This document shows, piece by piece, positions 55,954-64,000 of a DNA stretch of 64,000 nucleotides. This DNA is from Oscarella lobularis (lineage: Eukaryota > Porifera > Homoscleromorpha > Homosclerophorida > Oscarellidae). A model generated the notes under the pieces. The model was not told where the DNA came from, made no database searches, and worked only from the letters and a program-made list of their open reading frames with translations. The translations under genes and the position numbers were made by a program. The DNA lies in contig NC_089186.1 in the NCBI RefSeq assembly GCF_947507565.1, positions 868,001-932,000 of the forward strand, written 5' to 3'. Position 1 is the stretch's first letter; each line of letters opens with the position of its first letter.

Positions 55954-58900
55954 ATGGCTGAGGCGAACCGATCGGCGTGGGAACCCCAAACTTACCAAGG
56001 CAGGTTTACGTACTGACCGTTTTCCTCTCTTATTCGCGCTGCGTCCGCGTATTCTATCGACTGCTAAGACATTCCCGAACACGCATACTACCGCGGCGTA
56101 GCACGCGGTGCGGGTCTTCAGCCATGTGCTCTCATTTTCCAGGTTTGCAACTCTCTATTGGCGATCAGACGTGGACTCTTCGATGCCAAAGAATTCCTTT
56201 TGAGAATTCGGTCGAAGTAAGGCGCCCGTCTGAGCCGCTTCCTCTAAAGAAGAAGCCGGATTCTGTTAATCACGTGATGCTTGCTCATATACGATCTTCT
56301 GTTGGCGACGACCTGGAGGCTATCCTGCAATCTGAAATCAACGAAAACTCGAAAGGACTCGTACTTGTGAACAATTCAGACAGTTTTCCTGCCAGTCATC
56401 AACCGTACTCGTTTGGAGATGACCCACGCATACCAGTTGTTCTGGTATCGTTATCTCCTGGTGCTTGTTTGGTGAAGGATCTACGAAAAAAAGTATCTGT
56501 CACTTTTCTAGACGATTTGGTTGCTGACTGGGATCCATACCCTTCTTATCATCGTCCAACGAAATCCATGTTTTTTCGAACTAAAACTGGATTTTATCTG
56601 CGCAAAAAGCTGAAAAAATTACTTGGTTCAAGGGACGCGTTACTCAAACCGCTGCACAAGCGTCAAGGAAATTTTCAGGCTCTTTTTCAACTTATTGTTG
56701 ATTTCAACCAAACTGTAAATTGTAAATATCTATAATCTTTATCATTTCATTCTTATTTAGTGCTCTGAGAAAAAATTGTCGTCCTCTTCTGAAGCAAGAA
56801 AAATTGAGAGAGTCATAGACGTACTATCTTCTCGCATGGATGAAGGGTTTCGGTGCAATTTTCCTTTTTATATAATGATGTCTTGGAGACTTCAAAGGTG
56901 ATACACATATTTAATTAATGAACTTATTTTACCCCTGGCAATGTCTTTATATAGTTTTTCATCGAAAGCAAAAGAATACTTTGTTGATTGTGTTATGAAG
57001 CTGAGGGTCTTGAATGTTGAAGCAATAGATGTAGTGAGAGAAGTGATTCGGTAAGGCTTGCCTCCCAAAATATCTACGTTGGTTACACTATGTCATACGT
57101 TGGCTCGGTAGAAATAATATTTGGGTGTCATGGCATGTGGCCGTTAATCAAAGCTCAACTAAGACGTTGACTGAAGCGTTTGAATTTGTGTGCCGAGAAA
57201 AGTTTAAGTCTTCTCATCTGGCTTCGAAAGGTTTAGAAGGCTTGCAAATTTTATTCTTTGCTGGTATGACTGTTTTTGACTTTAATTAAATATCGTCTTC
57301 TGATTTGTCAGTACAGGTGCCGCACGTGGTTTATTGTATGCTCACGAAGGAAAGAAAAGTTTACCAGAGCTTTATTGGGAGGATTGCATCAAGGTGCTGA
57401 ATTTTTTATTTTGTTGTTGCTATAGAAGTTTAATAATTAAATTTTAGTTTGTGAATGCCGAGGAAATAAACTGGAGTTCTGAAGCAACAGATAGCCTACA
57501 TTTGTTGCTTCAGTTCGCAGCTGCTGTTTTACCGAGCAGCTTTAGCGTTAGGTTGTTTGAGTCACTCGTGAAAAAATTTCAAATATTTAGCTTCAGGGTT
57601 GTAAGGTATTAGCAGCTGTTTTAGAGGCATTGCGTGAGAAACAGTTTTTCGTTTTACAGGGATCTTCTGCGGCGCTTTTTCTCACTTAAATCCCTTGAAA
57701 CCGAGACTTGCCAAGTATTATCTGCGATCCTTCGTGCCCACTTTTTTTACAACACCGATTCTTTACTGCACATCCAATACAACGCTTTGGGCGATGAACG
57801 TTTACTGCAGGAGGTATGTTGGTATATAGACGGTTTTGTCGTTTTGTGTAAAGTGTCTTGTGCGTTAATTTAGGCATGTGATCTACTTCTCTTTTTCTAT
57901 GAAGACTGTTTTAAAAGGGAAATAACCCCCGAAGTTACTTCTCCATCTGCCGTTGAGATGGCGAGAAATGAGATGAAAAAATGGTGTGAAGGCATTCTCC
58001 TTTGTCTTTCTACCACAACAGGAAAATGGCCTTCTTACGCGACATCCTTTCTACGAATGCTTCCAGAGCAAATGCATTCCATCTTTCACCATGAGGTAGT
58101 TCTAGCTTGCAGATCTCCTTTGCGTGCGTCATTACCGTTGTCGTGGTGCACTAAAGGTTAGCGCGTTTTTGAAAAGCAAGGCTGCCAAGTTTCCTGTCGC
58201 AGTGTTTGCGTCAGCGATCGACTTTGTTGATCCAGAGGTACGTAGAAGGAGCAGTTTTATTGTTTTGTAATGTTCATTTCTGCATGGGAAGGCGCTGGGC
58301 CACTTTTTTGACGACTACGTGTGTGGGCAGGTTGATCTGAAGCAGGATCAGTGGCAGGAGCTGTTCACGTTGGTTGATGGTTCCAAAAGGTATTACTTGT
58401 TTATTTTCGACGTTCTCTCTAATGCAGAACGGCGTTATGCGTACACGCTAAGAGATTTAGGCTGTACAAGTAGCACTGTTGTTTTTTTTTCAGTCGAAAA
58501 TGGAACCTTGCTAAGCAAAGTGTACTGTCGTTCTTACAACGCGTTGCAAATTCTGCGTATATCAGTCGTCCTGCCGACTTCTTCTTGGTTTTGTTGTCCC
58601 TCAGCAACCCAGAGAAATGTCCTGAAATTTTGACCGTTTGTGGCGAAAGTTCTCACGACATATTGCTCAAGAAATTCTCTGATTTTCTTTTGAAATATTT
58701 TAAAGGACACATACTTGACCTGAGAAGAAAAATTAATAATGTTCTGGTAAAACTCTTTAACATTAGTCTTTTCTATAGCTGAATTACCTTTTTTATGTTT
58801 TAGAGTGGTCTTGAGCATCCGAAATCGTCTCCGTTGTGCGATTGTCTTCTTGATGTTTACTTACAGGTGAATCAGCGTTTACCTAGTCATCTTCTTAGAA

Positions 58901-61900
58901 GCTTATTCTTTTTATTTTTCATAGGTCGTGATTCCTACAAAAGCTGATATTGTTGCAGGAAGTTCTGATGGCAGTGTAGCGGATTTTGTTTCGGTTTTAG
59001 AATGCGAAATGGGAGAAATCCACCAAAATAGAAGTCCAGTTCTTTCAGTCAAAAGTACAATTCTCTGGACTCTTTTGGCTCGCATTGTTGAAAGGGTTCC
59101 GGTGTCATCTCTATCTCTATTTCGAATGCCGTATGTTGTTCAGTTGCTAGGAAGAGTGCACGATAAAGTTGTCTTGCCCTCTGCTACGGAAATGATTGAC
59201 GAAAAGTTGACGCATCTTCAAGTTTGTTACAAAACATGGTACTCTAACGTTCGCAGCTGGCTTGTTGAGGAGAAGTCTCGATTTGATAAAGGGGAAATGA
59301 CAGTTGAAGAGTGTTCTTCATACAAGAAAAAACACGATAGAATTAGGGCATTTTCCAAATGTTTCTCAAGCGTAGGCCTTATCCCGACCACAGATGGCGT
59401 TAACAAAAGGATGAGTTCTTTTGCCGACATGGCGCGCCAGCTGATAAAGCTTCTCTACTATAAAGATCAATCGACTTCCCTAGTGTAAGTGAGTTGAATA
59501 CGTCTAATATTTAATTAACTGCTTTTCTTTAGGATTTCTTTCGAAAAAGTATTTGAAAAATGGAACGTGAAAATACACACAAGTGTATCAGACGTAAGGG
59601 AGAAAAAAATGCTAAGTACCAATTCCTGCGATCTTCAAAAAATGAAGTTTGGTTGCTTGGTTACGTATGCTCAAGCTTGTGAAACCCTTGCCGCCGTTGA
59701 AAATTGGCTGGCGCCTTTGCGTAAGCTTATGCCCATGTTGGGCTGCTTCACGGCAAACACTAGTATTCTTTTTTCCTCGTACATGGAGCGAGAGATGCAG
59801 CAAATCGAAAAACTGAGCGCGACGAAAGGTTTAGACTTTAAGGATCCTCAGAAGGAGGATGCAGAAATTTCTGTTGCTGTACCGTTAGACGTAAGCCAAA
59901 ATGATGAGAGATTGATTGTATGCAAGCTATTTCTGTCGCGTGCAGACGTTCAAGAAAGCACTCAAAGGGGCCAAAAAATCTTTGAAGCTTCTACTAAAGA
60001 ACGACGCAAGCTACAGAAATGTTTCTATACTAGGACATGAACGTTTTCGAGATGTCAGTATTAAAGCGGAGCTTGAAAAGCTTGTTCATTACGAAAAATT
60101 TGCGGAATCTTACCGTGAATACCTGGACGAAGTGTGGCAAGGCATGGTGGATATGAGTAATCTGAGACACTATTTTCGCCTAATTTGTGTAAGTGAAAAT
60201 AATGGTAAAGTTCTAAAGTAAGTATTCATGTAAAATTACTAGGCTATTGAGAATTCTTGCCAGCAGTACAGTATGGTTTTTGTTAGAGAAGACAGCGAGT
60301 TCCAAAAGCTTGTATCTGAAAAGGAGACTTTGATGAATGGTGAATATACTGATCTTTAAAGATAAATATTATTTTTCTTGCATTAGCCGAAAAGATAACA
60401 ACAGGCGAGTGCAGTGCTCTAAAAAGAAAGTTAGACAAAATCTTGCTTAATACACCGCACGAGAAACTTCGCCTTTTCTTAATGGTAAGAATGCACTCCA
60501 CAGCACGCAAAGCCAATTGTTTTCTTTTACAGGTTCAGGAAAGCCAAGAATTCTTCAAGCTCATACAAAAGGGTTGCTACTACTCGACGGAAGGACATAT
60601 TCGCTTTAAAGAGCAGGTGATCTGCTGGCCAATATGTCAAAGAGCTGAAAATACGTAATCTGCTTCATGTAGGTCCAACTCATAACAGATCAACTTCAAA
60701 GTCAAGAGTACGACGAAACTGTTCTGAATAATTTGTTGGTTGCTTTTGAATGCGCCGCGCCTTTCACCAATCCTAGAGCAACGTTTGTGTATCTTCTAAC
60801 GACATTGAATGAATCCGACAAATATTCTTATAACAATTGGATCAAGGAAATATGCACAGTCAACAGTAACATGAATTTAGTCAAACTATGGTTTTCCAAG
60901 TCAGAGGTAGCCTGAAATGTGTTCGTGCACGAATTTATATTTATTCAAGTTCCCTTTATTGTAGGGTGACACTATAGAAAACGTTTTATTCTACTTGAAG
61001 GCTATTATGAAGAATGGAGTGATTACGTTTCTGTTGGGCGAAAAGGGACTTGCATTCGGCGCCGGAACTTGCTTTCTAGAGTTGAGATTTTCCGTTAAGG
61101 ATGTTCGGAGTGCTCGAAAAATTTCGGTAGAGTTTGGCGGCGAACGGCATGGACACTCTTCGCCTCGTGACTCTCTTCACGACTCGTCAGTACCGTTAGG
61201 CGGCAAATCATCGGAAACGAATTTATACGAGGCGTATAAGGCCAAACCTGAGGGACGTTCCGTGCCGTCTACAGCCGATCAAACTAAGCCAGAGATGCAC
61301 GAAGTTTCTCGCATAATGAATTATGAAGAACTTGAAGACTTTGTTCGCAGGTTAAGCTTTATGGAGAATTCGGAGCATCAGAAAATGGTACGAGATTTTC
61401 AGACTCAGTTTGCTTTTTTTCAAAAGATCTTTGGAGTGTCAGTGGCGCTCTTCAAATTGGGCCATGGAGATCATCAAGGAACTTCAGAATGCGATTTTAC
61501 CGAGCCTGATCTTGCAAAGATTCTTCAAAATAAAGAAGCTTTACTCTGTGAGTGGCAAGAGAAGATTAAGGGCCTTCGTACCGAGTACCCTCAACTATTG
61601 CTTTTTGGTATCCGAGCTGTCTATATTATCGCAGAGGCTCTTAGCCAAAGAGAAACCTGCGTCTCCTCTGATTTCGTGCAACTCACCAGTAAAATATTTG
61701 ACGCTACAGGAGCGGCTGTATTGGAGCTGAGAAAACTCGTTGAAGACGTCTTGAAACGTCGTAGCGATACTCTGCCAGAGCAAGAAAAGAAGTCTTCAAT
61801 ATTGAGCACTGCTGGTGCGTTTCTAAGACAAATAAAAACAGAAAAGAACCTCTGTTCGTCTCCGTTGAGAAGAAAAGCTATGGAAAAGGGTGTAGGACAT

Positions 61901-64000
61901 TGCCTGCATTTTGCTCTTGGGTTTGACAGACCTCAGATTTTCAAGCTGATTTTTAAATTGTACAATGGGTTTCCAGAATCGTTTGAACTGTTTCGTTGCA
62001 CTAAGGCAACCTTGAAAGAAGATCTCGATCTGTTTTTGCAAAGAGCTTGTGAGTTTCCGCGCCGAATGTTTACTTTGGTCGAGGTGAACAAACTAACTAT
62101 TGAATTGCAAGAAGCGCTTCTGAGATTTCAGATGAATAAGTCGTTGAAATTCAAGGTCAATGTGTGTTATATTCTTACGGCGAATGTAGTGTTTCACGAC
62201 ATGCCTTGGGTTCAAGTAATTCAGCACAAAGAAACAGAATTGGCAACAACAAATCAAGAAATGAAAAAATACTTTAAAATTTGGGTTCAGGACTACTACA
62301 ACGTCCGTGTTCCTATTTTAGTTTATGGTGAAGCAGGCAACGGGAAATCACATTTCATCAGAAGGCAGCTTAAGAGTTTCTGTAAAGAACAAATCTGCTT
62401 CATTGCAGTTCACGAAGCATTCACTTCACTGCTCGCTATTCAAAAACTTCAAAAACTTTATCGGAGACTAACCAAGCCTTGCCCAGCTTGCATTTACTTC
62501 AATTTTACAATTCCTTCTCCTGCAGAGCCAAGCGATGACATTAGTCGAGCCGAATTCGATCGCTATGAATATCTAATGACTGAAATGTACTGGTTTCTGT
62601 TTTCCTTGATTTGTATGGGATTTGTCGAGGACATCGAAACAGGAGAGTCGTTTCGTCTTTTGGGGGATTGTGCATGGCAGATTTACATTGAAGTGCCTTC
62701 AGGTCACAAAGGCAGTAATATTGATTCGTTTCTGAGTCGATTTCCACTCTTCTATAATTTCGGCATCTTTCACGAAGTATCAACAAGCGAGCTGTTTGAC
62801 ATTGGCGACGGTGTTCAATTAGTTTGCAAATATTTACAAGCTTACGAGAGTAAAGACATTGACATGTTAGCGGAAGAACGGAGACAGCCAGAAAAATGGA
62901 AATGGGGTCTTCGGCGGTTATCTAAGAAGTCGAAAAGTGCGAAGTTAGAAATTGTGAAATTTTCTCCTCGTCCGAACCTTAGCGAGGAAGAGTGCTACCG
63001 TTTGTTGGCTAAGTATTACCTAAGAATCTGTTTATTGCTGCTGCGAGCAATCCGCATCGCAGCAGCAGCACTGTAATTAGAAGTAATTGGGAACAAGAGG
63101 ATTGGGTATTAGGAAATTACTACGTTCGCCCACTTCCACCGACTTTACAGCGCCTTCGATGGGATTACGGAGCGCTCGAACCTGAACAAGAAAACGCCTA
63201 CATTACTCAGATTTTCTTGATGGGGCGTTGCTCAGATCGGGAAATGTCCGGCGACATCCTCGCCGATCGCATTTCTAAAGCTCAAAAGCTGATAAGAGAT
63301 TTTGCCCGTAAGCAACTGGAAAATCATTTTTCTAAAACCGAAGCAGAGGTTCGAGCAAAAAGCTGCGTCAGCCAACGTGACATCCAGCGAGTATTCACCT
63401 TCTTTGACTTTTTCATAAAGTCTCCAAGTTCTTCCCCAGATTCTTTCCGAAGTCCAGAACATGCGCTGTGGGTGTCCCTTGGGATTGTGTATTATATCAG
63501 GCTTGATGCAGAATATCGCCAGCTATTTAGCAGACGAATGGACGAACTTTCGGAACATTGCATGGGTCCTAAATTCCAAGAAGCGTTTGAAGACGAAATT
63601 GACTTTTATGTTTCTCACATGCACTTGCCTAGTGGTGTGGCGAAAACCAGGGCTCTGAAGGAGAACTTATTTGCGATTGTTGTATGCACTGTTTGCCGTA
63701 TTCCATTGATAATAGTTGGAGCGCCCGGCTTGTCAAAGGCACTATCTTTTAATTTGGCGTCAGCAAATATGAAAGGAGCCGAATCGCAAAACGAATTCTT
63801 TCGCTCTTTTCCGGCTCTTGATGTTCATCATTATCAGTGCTCAAGACGTTCGACGTCTCTTGAAATTAAACGAGTTTTTCAAAGAGCAATATCTCGACAG
63901 AAGAACCACGAGAAGTCTGGTCTTTCAGTCAATTGCGTTGTGTTCATGGATGAAGCAGGACTTCCGGAAGAGAGCCATGAGTCTCTAAAAGTTTTGCACT
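55954..64000 (+). CDS. RNF213: RNF213-like giant AAA+ protein, 5' part (runs off window)
   Basis: More than 20 exons with introns from about 46 nt, all in consistent phase from about 56144: for example to 56717, then 56761 onward (CSEKKLSSSSEARK), the 57460 exon (FVNAEEINWSSEA), 57873-58093, the big exon from about 60965 to 63012, and 63063 onward. The start may be ATG 55954 (MAEANRSAWEPQ), but its join is unsure. Near 56270-56500 is a protease-associated-like segment (NSKGLVLVNNSD, GDDPRIPVVLVS). RNF213-like stretches include LQSQEYDETVLNNLL, GDTIENVLFYLKAI and ALKENLFAIVVC. One AAA unit has GEAGNGKS (about 62327); the next has GAPGLSKA (63718-63741) and VVFMDEAGLPEES. RNF213 is a cytosolic AAA+ E3 ligase acting in antimicrobial defence and lipid metabolism. 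Its RING and RZ domains would lie beyond the window. Confidence 0.85.

Noticed and set aside
1-64000. tRNA and rRNA genes
   Set aside because: I looked for the conserved TPsiC-type ggttcgaatcc motif and for rRNA landmarks and saw none that fold convincingly. A dedicated covariance search would be needed to exclude diverged copies.

Overview
This window looks like eukaryotic nuclear DNA from an early-branching animal, most likely a sponge. The evidence is many GT-AG introns of only about 46-110 nt, and animal families: a TRPC-type channel, an SLC18-like transporter, a PH-FYVE (phafin/PLEKHF) protein, an SLC12A8-like cotransporter, sacsin-like J/HEPN sequence, RNF213-like AAA+ sequence and ankyrin-Roc-COR-death-domain proteins. 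Species-level assignment is a guess; a compact-genome sponge such as a homoscleromorph would fit.

Layout. 1-9.9 kb has no convincing gene. It holds diverged repeats, a GC-rich tandem duplication (1167-1390), a foldback element (1537-2870) and a 5.6 kb mixed-orientation repeat array (4265-9870). 9.9-11.4 kb is the C-terminal half of a TRPC-type channel. 12.4-13.2 kb holds minus-strand exons of an unrecognised, probably secreted protein. 13.3-33.1 kb is a plus-strand duplicated block in the order ROCO copy A1, SLC12A8-like copy S1, a stalked surface protein, S2, ROCO copy A2, S3, then the first two exons of a third ROCO copy (A3) joined in phase to a sacsin-like J-HEPN reading frame. That last exon is split by a 2,054-bp foldback element with a 6-bp target duplication. 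33-37.3 kb is mostly non-coding, with minisatellites and hairpins. 37.3-38.7 kb (minus) is an SLC18-like transporter. 39.4-55.2 kb is a second duplicated block on the minus strand: PLEKHF-like copies G1 and G2, ROCO copies B and C (the most intact), ROCO relics E, F1 and F2, and three copies of a module with one membrane segment. 55.9-64.0 kb (plus) is the 5' part of an intron-rich RNF213-like gene that runs off the window.

How the genes may work together (inference). At least seven loci derive from one ankyrin-Roc-COR-death ancestor and lie head to head in two inverted blocks, between a sacsin-like HEPN gene and an RNF213-like gene. Death-domain ROCO proteins and RNF213 act in cell-autonomous defence and cell death in other animals. 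The combination of fast duplication, pseudogenes and chimeras is what a rapidly evolving immune cluster would look like. Exon lengths and phases allow individual lesions to be called: one-base indels in A1, a lost splice acceptor in A2, and separate lesions in each SLC12A8-like copy. Some of these could be assembly errors or allelic variants.
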